From contig JAHGAU010000011.1 of assembly GCA_019925105.1 (NCBI GenBank), positions 806,001-870,000 of the forward strand: 64,000 nt of DNA, given 5' to 3'. Shown here in pieces: positions 35,301 through 48,693 of this stretch. How positions within the stretch are numbered: position 1 is the first letter of the stretch; each line of letters starts with the position of its first letter. The notes below the pieces were generated by a model that was not told the origin of the DNA, ran no database searches, and worked only from the letters and a program-made list of their open reading frames with translations. This DNA comes from Niebla homalea. Its lineage: Eukaryota > Ascomycota > Lecanoromycetes > Lecanorales > Ramalinaceae. Made by a program: the position numbers and the translations under genes.

Positions 35301-38088
35301 AATAAATAACTTAATAATTTCCTTTTATAATATTTAAAAAGTAATAAAATATAATAAAGAATAAAATAAGAAACTTAAATTATTTTTAAGTTTTTACCCT
35401 TAAAAAGATTAAATAATATAATAATGAATATTTTTAACGGTAAAATTAAAACTTTTAAAGGGGCGTTTTTTCCCCCGTTACCGGAAGTTAACTTAATAAA
35501 TATTAACGGTATAATATATCTTAAATTAATAATAATAAATAAAATAATAACTTAAAAGATAATAATTAAAACGATTAATAAGCTAAAAAAAAAATAAAGC
35601 TTTTAAACTTAATAATATATTAAATAAGTTCTTATCTATAACAACGTTATTATTTAAAGAAATCTTTATTTATTTATTTTAAGTTTATTTTAATATAAAA
35701 TATTACCTTTATAAATTTAAGGAGATTAAGATAATTATCCTTTAAAAGCTGGTTAAGTTAAATTATTTAAAAATAAAATTATATAGATTTATAGTATTTT
35801 TTTATACGTTAAGGAAAACTTTAAAGATAATAATTATAAAGATTTTAAGTAATTATATAAAAAGTATAGGTTATTCTTTAATCAATAAATAAAAATAAGA
35901 AAAAGATAATTAACGGAAACGGCTTTTAAAGGCTTAATTAATAACGTATATACGGTATTAAGTTATAAAAAGAAATATATTATAAGTCTTTTTTCCTGAA
36001 ATATTATAAAAACGTTTAATAAAATAAATTATTAAAGGTTATTATATAATTTACGGAAAATAAGGATTTTATTTTTCTTTATAAATTAAATAAAAAGTTT
36101 CTTAAATAATTAAATAACGTTAATTAACTTAAGATAGAAAATAAATACAATAAAGCCCGTAATAATAAGAATTCCTTACAGGTTATTTATTTCCTTAATT
36201 TTATTTTTATTCTTTAATAACCCGCTTATTAAAAACTTAATAAAATTAAAATAAAAAATTTAAGTAAAAAGCTTTATTAACGATATTTACCTTTTAATTT
36301 ATAATATATTTATTCATATAAATTATTTAAAGTTAAAATAAACTTATAAAATTTATTTATAATAAATAAAAATATATAAAACTTAATTCGCCCCATATAA
36401 GTATAAGCTTATCTATATAATAAAAAGCTTAAAGTTATATAATATAATAATTATAATAAACTTAAATAATATAACGGTAAAACTAAAAGTTAATATTAAA
36501 ATATTTAATTTATAAACTAATCAGAAATTGGATTAAAAAAATTATATAAAAAAAGTCCAAAAGAAGATAATTTCATAAGAAAGGGGGCCTTATTTGCCTT
36601 ACGGTATTAACGTAAGGAATTACCTTATAAAAGGCTAGAACCGTTTATTAAGCGGTTATAAAGTTTATAATAACGTATATAATAGTTATTTAATATATAT
36701 TTAAGGGTATATTTAAATATAGGAAAGAACCCGTTCGGTAACTATGGAAAATCCAAAATTAATACTTAAAAATAGTAAATAAAGTATATAAAGTAACTCC
36801 CGTCTTAATATTAAAATCCAAAATCTTTATATTATTAATAAAGTTAACTTTAAATTAAATAATTACTTAAGTAAAACTTAAAAAAAATATAAACTTAATT
36901 ATATTAATAGGAAATAAACGTATTTATTAAAAATCATAAAAGGCCTTAAATAAAAAAACGTAAAAAAACGGTACTTATTTTCCCCACGGAAGTTAAATTA
37001 AAGTAAATTAAAAAAGAAATCGATTTAGTTTATATTTAAGAAATTAATATAAGAATATATAAATTTTTATTTAAAGTAAAAACGGTAGAAAAAAAGAAGG
37101 TTATAAGGGTAGAATTAACGGTAATTACCCTATAAATTATAAGGAGGTAAATAAAATATTAACGTAAATATAAAGAATTAATCCTTTAAGGATAACGGTA
37201 CCCGACTTAAAATAATAACGAGGTTATTAATAAATATTTCTGGCGTTACGGGATTATAAAAAAAATTAATAACGCGTTAATAATCCAATTCTGGATAAAT
37301 AAAAACGGCTTAATTTATTTCCTTTTTATTATATATATTAATAGCCGGATTAACGTTAATTATAAATATAAATAATAAAAACAGGACGCTATATACATAT
37401 TAATTTCCTATTTACTATTTAAAAAGCTTAAATTAAGGTTAATTAAAAAAGTAAGGATTAACGATTATTATTAAATGCTTATTAATAAAAAAGATATTAA
37501 GGCGGCCGTTAAATTTATAATAATTACGGGTTTATTATTATGATTTAACTTAATTAAGGAAATAAATAAAGTAATTAAAAACTTAATTAAGAAACCTCGC
37601 TATTAACCCGGGGGTAAAAAATAGCAGTAGAAAAACTATACTTAATAAGGGGTTAAAAAGGCTATAAATACCGGAGCGGTATAAAAAATAATATTATATT
37701 AATTAATAAAGTTATATAAATAAAATAATAATAATATATATATCCGTAAAGATATTTAATAATATAATCGGAATTTTAAAATTTTAATATTAAATAAACC
37801 CGTAAAGTAAAGGAAAAGCAATAAATTTAAAAATAACTTTTAAATGGATTCAGTTATAATATTATAGGTTTTCTTAAAAAAAGTATATAAATAAATTCTT
37901 ATTCTTTAAACGGCCGTAAATACTCTTAACCCTTAAGATAAGAGTAAAGGCTAGGTAAATACCGGTTTTTATTCTTAACGTTATAAATATTAGGTTTTTT
38001 ACGGTTATTAATAAGGCTAAATAACCGAGTATTAAGGAACGCCGGAATTAGCTTAACTAGATCCGTAGTATAAATCAATCAATCAATC
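32322..38088 (+). mobile_element. LINE-B: full-length LINE inserted in SINE-like copy 2
   Basis: About 5.77 kb, parallel to LINE-1 over its whole length, with the ATG at 32328 and a (CAAT)n tail at about 38073-38088. Target duplication AAGGGTATTAATA flanks it (32309-32321 and 38089-38101). The 5' leader is only a few bases. The RT site at 36273-36284 reads F-I-N-D (one Asp lost). The endonuclease and C-terminal regions are recognisable only by alignment to LINE-1. The 3' end of LINE-B abuts the reconstituted SINE sequence, so it is one of the youngest insertions of the nest. Confidence 0.9.
32328..38000 (+). pseudogene. LINE-B ORF1 and ORF2 relics
   Basis: ORF1 starts with ATGGCGACGAACAACGAGAC, nearly identical to LINE-1. 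It is quickly broken by TAA/TAG codons. The ORF2 endonuclease region lies at about 34300-34900 and the RT at about 35500-36500. Antisense open frames at 33070-33396 and 33951-34217 are shadows of Asn/Lys-rich RIP sequence. Confidence 0.7.
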
Positions 38089-38101
38089 AAGGGTATTAAT
38101 A

Positions 38102-38265
38102 AATCGTCGGATGATTATTATTGCTTTATTTATATTAATTACGTAACTTATTAAATAGGGTTTAAGGGCTCTTAATAAAAACATTTTTTATTTTTAAAAT
38201 ATTCGATTATTCTATAGTTTATCTTCTGTACCCAAAAATGCCATTTCGTTGCGTTCGCCCCTAAA
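38102..38265 (-). mobile_element. SINE-like element copy 2, 5' (head) part
   Basis: Read on the - strand from 38261 it begins GGGGCGAACGCAACGAAATGG and continues with CAGAAGATAAACTATAGAAT, matching the tRNA-like head at 53584. It is more RIP-mutated than copy 1. The flanking duplication AGTTTATTTT is at 38266-38275. Confidence 0.8.
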
Positions 38266-41200
38266 AGTTTATTTTAAAGTATATAAAAAGGGAAAATATA
38301 ATCTTTAATTCTGGATTTAAAATCGTTAACTATAAGTTCCCCTTAATAATAAACAGGCCGGATACCTTAAAACGGATAAAAAAATATTTTATAATTAAAT
38401 TAAGCGTAACGTTAATAAAAATATATAATATTATCTTAAATAAAAGGATTATTTAATAAAAGTTTTTTTAAATTAACCCGGCCGTAAAATAAAACGGTGA
38501 ATATTTATTAATACTTTAAGTATTAAGGCTATAAGTATATTATTATTATATATTTTAATAATATAAAGTATATAATATATATTAAAAAAATATAATGTAT
38601 ATAAATATATGGATTTTAAAGATAAAAGTTTTATTAAAGATATATGAAAAAATATAACGTATAAGAAGGATAAATATTTAATCCAAAACTTAAAATACCC
38701 GATAAAGATTGAAAAGATTAAATATAGAAAGATTAAAATAACCGTTAAAAGTTAATAATATAATTTATATAAAGGTAAGCTAATAAATTAAAAACCGGTT
38801 TCAAACGGGAATAAAGTTAATTAAACAAGAATAAATAAAAGTCCTTAACGGATAATATTAAAAAAGGAAATATATCGTAACGTTAATCCTTAAATCCGGC
38901 CATTTTAACGCGATAATAATAATTAAATAATATTTAACTTTAATAAAAAACCAATAATATAAATAAAAGTAAACCGGTAATATAAATAAAGGTAAGCGGT
39001 AAAGCCTTATTAGAGATTAATATATAATATATTAATATTCTTAAAAGTAATATAATATGACGTATAAAGTAAAATAATTAAAATAATATTATTAATATTT
39101 AATTTTAAGGAAATAAAAAACGTTAATATTATAATAATATAAGAATTATTATATAACTTATATATATATTCTTTAATTGACTTAAATAAAAGTTTTTATT
39201 TAATATTTAAGGAAAATAAAATAACCCGGATATACTTCTTTATGAATAAAAATTAAATGTAAGTAATTAAGATGTTACTTATTATAATAAAAGCTTATAT
39301 ATATTCCGGATTATATAAGAAAAAAATATAAAAAATAACTTAAACATTTATAATATATATAATTTACCGTCAATTAATAAAATAAAGCTTTTAACAATAT
39401 TATTACTTTAAGGTATTATATTTTTACCCAATAAATATATTGTATTAACAGATTTTAATTTTTATTATAATATATAAAATAAAGAAGGCCGTATAATTAA
39501 TTATATTAAATCCAAAAAAATGGTCATAATTATTATAATATCTAATTTTTTTTATTAATATCTTAAAGTGTTATAACGTAAAAGGACTAAGGATTTAAAA
39601 TAATAATCGATATAACGTTTAATACAGATTGGATTATTAACGTAATAATAACGTATAAGCTTTAAAAAAAGTTAGATTATAATTGATATTATATTTTAAT
39701 ATAAATAACCTTAAATTAATTAATTAATATAACGCCGTTAACATTTATAAAAAGGACGAAAAAAACGGTTAAGGAAATTAAAATACGTATAAAGGCAGAA
39801 AAAACGGTAATATAATTAATAGAACCTCCTTAATTAAATAATAAGGATTAAATAAATTTTTTTTAAAAAGTAAATAATAAGAATACCAAATAAAATAATT
39901 AATATCATAACCTTAATAATAAAACCGTTTTAAATAATTAAGACTTATTAAAATAAAAAATATACGATAATAATTATAAAAGTAAATTATTAATTAAGTA
40001 ATATAAGAATTCAAAATAATTTATATAAGTAAGTTATTAAATATAAGAATTGAAAAAGCTTAAAAAGAAAAAGAGAAGATTATTAAAAAATTAAGTAAAA
40101 ATATTTCCGGTCAATAATTTACAATTTACTTATTTCCCTTCATAAGCTATATTAGTTAATAAAATATAATACGGAATAATATAAGAAGCTTAAATTATCC
40201 TTAAATTACTGTTTTTTAAAAGGCTTAATAATATAATAATCAATACCTTTAAAGGTAAGATTAAAGCCTTTAAGGAGGCGTCCTTCCCTCCTTTATTAAA
40301 CGTTAATTTAACGAATATTAAAAGAATTTTATAATTTAATCCGATAAATATTAATAAGGAAATAACCTTAAATAAAATAATTAAAGCAATTAATAAGTTT
40401 AAAAAATAAAATGCTTAGATTAAATTGAATTCTATATTTTTTTAATCATTATAATATTGTTATTTACAAAGGTTTTTATTTGTTTATTTTAAACTTATTT
40501 TAAGGTTAATTATTATCCTTATAAACTTAAGGAGGCTAAAATTATTATCTTTAAGAAATTAATTAAATTAAATTACTTAAAAATGAAAGCTTATAAACCG
40601 ATTATATTCTTTTTATATGTTAAGGAAGACCTTGAAAAAAATAATTATAAAGATCCTTATTAACTAATTACGAAAAAAATTTAAGCTCTTTTTTAATTAA
40701 TAAATAAAGATAAATAGGAAAAGCTTAATAAATACGGTATTAAAAAATTTAATTAACGGTATATATATAACAAAAGGCTATAAAAGAAATTACATTATAA
40801 GTTTTTTTCCTTAAATATTATTTAAGCCTTTAATAAAATAAATTATTAAAAATTATTATAATACTTACGGAATAAAAAGATAACATTTTTTTTATAAATT
40901 GAATAAAAAGTTTTTTAAATAATTAAACAATATTAATTAATTTAAGTTAAAAAATAAACCCAATAAAGCCAATTTTAATTAAATATCTTAAAAATTACAT
41001 ATTTCTTTAATTCTATTCTTTTTCTTTAATAATCCGTTAATTAAAAAGTTAATAAAGTTAAAGTAAAGAATTTAAATAAAAAGATTTAGTAATAATAGTT
41101 ACCTTTTAACCTATAGTATATTAAGTTATGTAAATTACTTAAAATGAAAACAGGCTTATAAGGTTTATTTACGGTAAGTAAAAACATAAATTTAATTTAT

Positions 41201-41837
41201 ACTATATAAATATAAATTTACGTATATAATTAAAAGCTTAAAGTATTATAATACAATGATTATAAAAAACAAAACCGTCATAAAACCGGAAGTTAAAATT
41301 AAAGTTTTCGGCCTTTAAGTTAACGGAAAACTTAATTAAAAAGATTATATAAAAACGGTTTAGAAAAAGATAGTTTTATAAGAAAAAAGCTTTATTTACC
41401 TTATAATATTAACGTAAAAAGCTACCCTATAAAAGGTTAAAACGAGTTATTAAGGGATAATAAAGCCGGTTATAATATACGCTTAAAAAATACTTTTAAA
41501 TTTAAAAAGGAATGTATTTAATAATTATAGAAAATCTAAAACCAGTACTTTAAAATAATTAATAACGCTTATAAAGTAATCCTTATCCCGATATTGTTTT
41601 TATCTTGTTAATTAAATTATTTTCTAATAAAATAATCGCTTAAACAAAACTTAAAAGGAATATCTTTTTGATTTTATTAATAAAAAATAAATATATCCGC
41701 TTAAATTTCAAGAAGTTTAAAATAAGGAAAAATAAAAGAAAGATAAATATCTTTTTTACTTAAATAATGTTAAAGTAAGTTAAGAAAGAAGTTAACTTAA
41801 CTTAACTTATATTTAAAAGGTTAATATAAATATATAT
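38266..41837 (+). mobile_element. LINE-A, segment 3 (end of ORF1 and most of ORF2)
   Basis: Picks up LINE sequence exactly where segment 2 stopped (equivalent to LINE-1 about 1800) and runs through endonuclease (about 38900-39650) and RT. The RT site near 41084 reads F-S-N-N. It ends at TATAAATATATAT (41825-41837), the 13 bp duplication made by LINE-C. Confidence 0.85.
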
Positions 41838-44800
41838 TGATTGATTGATTGATTGATTTATATTACGGGTCTAGTTAAGCTAATTCCGGCATTCCTTAAT
41901 ACGCGGCTTTTTAGCCTTACTAATAACCGTAAAAACCTGATACTTATAACGTTAAGGCAAAAACCGGCGTTTATTAAGCCTTTATCCTTTATCCTTTAAG
42001 GTAAAGGATATTAACGGCCGTTTAAAAAGTAATAATTTATTTATATACTTCTTATGTTTTAACTCCCCCAAGAAAATCCGTAGTATTATAACCGTATCCT
42101 TATAAAAACTATTTTTAAGCTTATTACTTTTTTATATTTTTATATATTTATATTACCTTAATTTTATATAATACCTTTAAATATCCTTATTAATACTTAC
42201 GTATTTAATATATACCTTTTTTATATTATTATCGTTATTAATTCTTTTAAAGACTTCTAATAAATATTTATTATTATATCCTTATAATTATAAAGATATT
42301 TTCCGGTTTATATAATTAATATAACCGGTTTCCGCTTTTCTTTTTCTTCCTTAACCGATAACGGGCCTTCTTTATAAGATCTTTAATAATCTTATTTATT
42401 TTTATAATAAGGTTAAATTATAATAATAATCTAATAAATATTATAAACTTAATAATTACCCGGATATTTCACTTTATAAATAATATTTAACGGTAATTAT
42501 AAGTATTAACTTTTACGATAAGTCTTAATTTAACCTCCGTAAATAAAAAATAAGAAATAAAGATATATATGGCGGTTTACTTTTTTTATTAATATTTATA
42601 TCCGGCGTTTATTTAACTTTTAATATATATAATAAATAAAAAGTAAATTAAACCGTTTTTACTTATCCGGAGTTAAATTATTAATACGTTATTACTTTTC
42701 CTTATAATATTATAGCGGTAGAAATATTTATTAATAATTTTTTTATCGTTAAAAGTTAAATAATAATAATTTTAAGGTATAAAGTTTTTATATTTCCGTT
42801 AACGCTTGGTTTATTTTATTATAGCCTATAAAATAATTATTATAATTTTTATTTTTTAAATTTTTTTATGTTTAATAGGAATTTATACTTATTTAAGTTA
42901 GTTTCCGGGATACCAGTAAAGTTAATTTCTTTTTTAATTTATTTTTATTTTATCTTAATAAGAAAGAAAATAAATATTTTTAATATATTCTTTTTAATTT
43001 TAAACTTATTAAAATTCTAGCGGATCCGCCCGTTTCCTATTATCGTAATTAAGTATATATATTTTTTTAATTTTATTTAAGCAATTATTTAATTTAATAA
43101 AACTTTAATTAATAGTATAAAAACCTTAAACTTTAATACCGGAATAAAAATTATTTTATAAATATTATTAATTACTTTTAAATACCGATTCTGGACTTTT
43201 TATAATATTTAGATAAACTCTTTTTTTTTATATGTTAGAATACTTTTAAATATATATTAAATAATTATAGCATATATTATAACTAGCTTTATTATAGTTT
43301 AATAAATAATCCGGATTTTTTATAATATAACTTCCCATATTAATATAGCGAAATAAATAAAGCTTTTTTCTTATAAAGTTATTTTCTTTTAAACCTTTCT
43401 TATATAATTTTTTTAATTGAGCTTCTTATTTACTTAAAGGTTAAGGACTTTAATATTAATATCTAATTTTACTATAACTTTATTTAAGTCTACTATAATT
43501 ATTATGTTATATAGCTTTAGGCTTTTAATTATATAAATAAGTTTATATTTATATAATATGAATTAAGCTTTATAAATTCTTACTTATTAAAAATAAACTT
43601 TATAAGCTTATTTTAATTTTAAATAATTTATATATATAAAGGTATTATAGGTTAAAAAGTAAATATTATTAATAAAGTTTTCAACTTAAACCTTCTATTT
43701 TAACTTAATAAGCTTTTTAATTAATAAATTATTAAAGAATAAACATAATATAAAAAAAATAAATAATCCTTAAGGAATCCTTATTATAATGGACTTTATT
43801 AAGCTTATTTTTTATCTTAAGTTAATTAACATGGCTTAATTACTTAAGAAATTCTTTATTTACTTAATTAAGAAAAATAATATCCTTTTCTTCCTTAAGT
43901 TATATAATAATCTTTAATAATTTATTTTATTAAAAATACTTATAATATTAAGAAAAAAAGACTTATAATATATTTCTTCCCGTAATTTTATATTATATAT
44001 ATACCGTTAATTAATCCTTTAAAGGTTATTTTTATTAATTAACCTCTTTTTACTTTTATTTATTAATCGGGAAGAAATCCGTAATTCTTTATATAATCGT
44101 TAAGGATTTTTATAATTATTATTTTTAAGGCTTTCCTTAACGTATATAGGAATATAATAAGTTTATAAGACTTTATTTTAAAATAATCCGGCTTAATAAA
44201 TTTCTTAAAAATAATCGTTTTTACTTCCTTAAACTTACGTAAATAATAATTAACGTTGAAATATGTTTAAAAAAATAAATAAAAACCCTTTTAAACGATA
44301 AAATTATTATTATTAAGAATCTATTAAAAATCTTATTCAGTCCCAAAACTTTATTTTTCTTTAATTTATTAATCGCCTTAATTATTATATCTTATATTAT
44401 TATTTTATTTATTAATACGGGGTTAAAATACATAATACCGTTAATATTATCCAGGTTAGCTTTTAACGGAAAAAGGAAAAATATTCCTTTAAGGGCCTTA
44501 ATTTCACCGTTAAAGGTATTAATTAATATATTATCGGATCTTTTAAAAACGGGAATTTAAAGATAAACTTTAATTTCTTATTTTATTCTTTATTATACTT
44601 TATTAACTTTTAAATATTATAAAGTAAAACCGTTAAGTTATATACCGTAAATTAAAAATATATTTATTTAATTTTTTTAATAATCCTTTCTTTTTCCTTT
44701 TAAATAACTTTTAATTAATTAAGTATTTCTTAATTCTTCTATTTAAAAGTTTATTTAATTAACCTTTTTATTTTTATAATCGCGGTTATATATTTTTTAT

Positions 44801-47615
44801 TTTAATAAATTTTAATTCTTTAAAAAAGTTTTATTATTAAGATAATTTTATCGATTATTTTATTTAATATTTTTATTATTCGTTCTATAAAAAGGTTAAT
44901 TTAATCTTTATTATCCAGTTAAGGAAGGTCCGTAAATTATATTATTATCTTTTCCGTTTTTATATAAATCTTTATTTTTTTAACCGTTTTCTACGTTTTC
45001 TTTACCGGTAATAATATGGTCGTATTAACGGTTTAATTTAAAGTTATTTATATTAATATATAATCTGAGTTATATTTTAAGTTTTTTTATAGCCTATATA
45101 TTACGATTATACCGGCAATTTCTTCCGTATTAAAAACCAGATTAATCGTTATTTTAAATTTATAATTCTTTTACGTAATAATCCTTTATAATATTAATAA
45201 TAAAAAGTTAACTTAAATAATAATTATTAATAAGTTATCCGATTTAACGTAATTTATTATATGTTTTTCCTTATTTTATATATAATAATATAAGTTAAAG
45301 TCTTTAAATAATATATATTTACTTAAAGTAATTAAAACCTTTTTAAGTAATAATATTATAAAAGGTTTTTCTTTATTAACCGGTAACGGATTATATATAT
45401 TATAGATATTAAAGTTATTCTTTAAGTCCCCTTTTTTTATAATATAAAATATATAAAGATTTCTAATATAATAAGTAATATCTTAATTATTTATATTAAA
45501 CTATTTATTTATAAAGAAATATATTTTGGTTATTTTATCCCCCTTAAAGGTTAAATAAAACCCTTTTTTAAATTAATAAATAAATATATATATAAGTTAT
45601 ATAATAATTCCTATATTATTATAATATTAATGTTCTTAATTTTTTTAAACTTAAATATTACTATTACGGCTTTAATTTTTTTATTATAAATATTATATTA
45701 TATTATTCTTAAAAATATTAATATATTATATATTAATTTCTATAAAAACTTTTTTTTATATATTTATTTAAGTTACGGATTTCCTATTAAAATTAAGCGT
45801 TTTTTAATTTAATACCTTCTTAACTATTATTAGAAACGTAAAACGGCCGGCTTTTAAGGTCGGGATTATAAAGAGCTTTTTTTTTTATCGTTATTTACCT
45901 TTTATTATTTAATTAATTAAACTCGCGTTTTAAGGTTACTTTTAATTAACTTATTAAACCAATTTTATACGTATTATACCGTTGGATTTTCATGGTTATC
46001 CGGGTCTCTTTACGTTTAGTCTCCTTAACTTTTATTATATACCTGGAATCTTATACTGGATATCTTTCCTTATTATATGTAATATATTTAAGTATATTCT
46101 TTATAAGTTTTTTAATTATTAATTCTATATATTTATAAGTATTATAGTTTTTAATATAAATTATATATTTTATAATATTAAAATATTTTATAATAATATA
46201 TTTATAACCTTAATACTTAAAATATTAATAAATATTAACTGCCTTATTTTATAATTAAATTATTTTAAGAAATCCCTTTTTAATAATCTTTTTATTTAAA
46301 ACGTTATTATATATTTTTATTAACGTTACGTTTAATATAACGGTAAAATACCTTTTTATACGTTTTAAGAAATTAAGTCTTTTTATTACCAGCGGAAGCC
46401 TATAATTAATAATCTTAAACCTTAAATAAAGAACCGTATTCTCCCTTTCTATATTCCTTAATATAATTTTTTTTTCGGTTTCCTTAAAACGTAATAAGTA
46501 TATTTTATTTATTATAATAATAAATAATTATTTTAAAATTTTAATTAATTTATATTCTTTTTTATTAATTTAAGCCTTAAACTTTTTTTAAGTTTTCTTT
46601 TACCTTTAAAGATACTATATTAAGGAGGATATCCTTATTTTATAATTTATATATTATAATAATCTATTTTATTAATAATTTTATTATTATTTTAAAAGCT
46701 TTTATTAATTATAACTAATTTATTTTTACTATTATATTCCTTTTTTTTATTATGAAATAAACGGATTATTATTATTTTTACTTTCTTTAATACGGCCGTT
46801 TTCTTTTCCGTTATCCTTTTATTTTCTACCGCGGGTACCCTTTTTATTATTTTTATTATTTAGCTTTCTTTTATTTAAAGGATTACCGCCTTTATACCCT
46901 CGCTTTATATATTTAATCTTAAGCCGCCGTCTTTACTTTTTATTAACGCCCCTATTACCGCTTTTAAAGAGCCCTATAACCGCTCCGCCTCCCCCAGTTT
47001 TACCCCTATTTTTACATAGACGTCCCTTACGTTTTTTAACTTAATCTATAATATCAATTAAGTCTCTAACGTAATATCCTTTTATTCCACCGTAAGGAGT
47101 CTTTTTAACGCCTTTACCGCCTTTTTTGCCGCTTTTTTACCCTTATTTATTAAGCGATATCTTATTTCCGTTTTTTATTTTTAATCCTTTAAGGTCTTAT
47201 CCTCCTTATTAATTTTATTTCCTTTTTATATACCCTTAATAATATTTTCACCGTGGTCTTCCTACCCCTTTCCTCCGCCCGTATCCCTCGTTATTAATAC
47301 TATACCGGCCTTCCTATCCCTTTATTTACTTATTACCTCTGTATTATTATTATGTATTTTATATACCTTAATATATATATTTTATTAACCTTAATTCCTT
47401 TATTTATTTTAAGCGTTATTCAGCTTATTATTATTATATTAACTATACGCGTTATCGCCGTTTCTATTAATATAAGTTACTTACTTATTTACTACTTTAT
47501 TCTTAATTATTACGCTATTTTTACTTATTGTACTTAATATACTTCTCTTACTATTATTAAAGTTATATGTATACGCATCGTTTTGGACCTCTGGGGTCCC
47601 TTTGTTCGTCGCCAT
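41838..47615 (-). mobile_element. LINE-C: full-length LINE inserted antisense in LINE-A
   Basis: About 5.78 kb on the - strand, from the ATG complement at 47613-47615 to an (ATTG)n tail at 41838-41858. TATAAATATATAT flanks it (41825-41837 and 47616-47628). Because this duplication is AT-only, the stronger proof is that LINE-A reads straight across: AAGGTTAATATAAATATATA then AAATTCTTAC, as in LINE-1 at about 5377-5405. The RT site at 43665-43676 reads F-I-N-N. Its ORF1 start (MATNKGTPEVQND) belongs to the same subfamily as LINE-F. Confidence 0.9.
47481..47615 (-). pseudogene. LINE-C ORF1 N-terminal fragment
   Basis: An open run from the ATG at 47615 encodes MATNKGTPEVQNDAYTYNFN and about 25 more codons before a stop. 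The open frame that extends upstream to 47699 is just flanking LINE-A sequence. A short + strand frame at 47352-47537 is a shadow. Confidence 0.65.
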
Positions 47616-48682
47616 TATAAATATATATAAATTCTTACTTAATGAAAAGGAAATAAAATTTAAGAAAATTATAAAAATAAAAATAATAATCATTATCAAA
47701 TAAATTCAAGTATAATAATTAAATATTCACGTAAATATAACGAATTAATCTTTTAGAGGCGGCGATACCCGGCTTTAAATAATAAAAAGGTTATTAATAA
47801 GTACTTCCGTTGTTATAGGATTATAAAAAAAGGGAATAATATATTAATAATTTAACTCCGGACGGAGAAAAACGGCTTAATTTACTTCCTCTTTATTATA
47901 TTCACCGGTAATTAAATAAATACCGGCTATAAAAAAAAGGTAAAACGTTATATATATCTTTATTTTTTATTTATTATTTACATAACTTAAAGTAAGATTA
48001 ATTAAAAAGGCCGGGATAAGCCATTACCGTAAAATATTTTTTATGAAACAAAGTATCCGGGCGGCCGTAGAGTTTATAATATTTATAAGTTTCTTATTTT
48101 AATTTAACCTTATTAATGAAACAAATACAGATATTAAAAACCTTATAAAGAAAGCCTGTAACCGGCTAAGAAAAGGAAAAAAGGGTAAATACCGATTAAG
48201 GTAATTATATAAACGGGAAAGTATATTTTATAGCCAAAAAAATATAATAATAAATACTTATTAAAAGTCCTTAAAAAAATAACCGTAATAATAAAGTAAA
48301 AAGGTAAATTTAATTCAAATAACAAGAATATATATATTAATAAAGCTATTTTAAGGTATTATTTAAAATATTAATATAAAACGGATTTATAAAAAATAGA
48401 AAAGCAATAAATCTAAATATAACTTTTAAGAAAACTTAATCGTATTATTTTAGATTTTCTTTAAAAATATATATAAATAAATTATTACTTTTTAAATAGC
48501 CGTAAATATTCTTTATCCTTTAAAATAAGAGTAAAGGCTAAATAAATATTAATTTTTAATCTTAATGTTATAAATTTTAAAGTTTTACGATTATTAATAA
48601 AGCTTAATAAACAACTATTAAGGAACGCCGGAATTAACTTAACTAAATCCATAGTATAAAGCAATTAATTAATTAATCAAAA
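47616..48682 (+). mobile_element. LINE-A, segment 4 (3' end)
   Basis: Matches the last about 1.05 kb of LINE-1 (TAATTTAACTCCGGACGG, then the ...GGAACGCCGGAATTAAC tail block), ending in a RIP-altered (CAAT)n tail at 48662-48682. The 11 bp target duplication ATTTAAAGGTA follows at 48683-48693. An antisense open frame at 48143-48325 is a shadow. Confidence 0.85.
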
Positions 48683-48693
48683 TTTAAAGGTAC

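Noticed and set aside
47352..47537. 61-codon + strand frame
   Set aside because: Antisense to LINE-C ORF1, with no motif.
48143..48325. 60-codon - strand frame
   Set aside because: Antisense to the 3' end of LINE-A; composition-driven.
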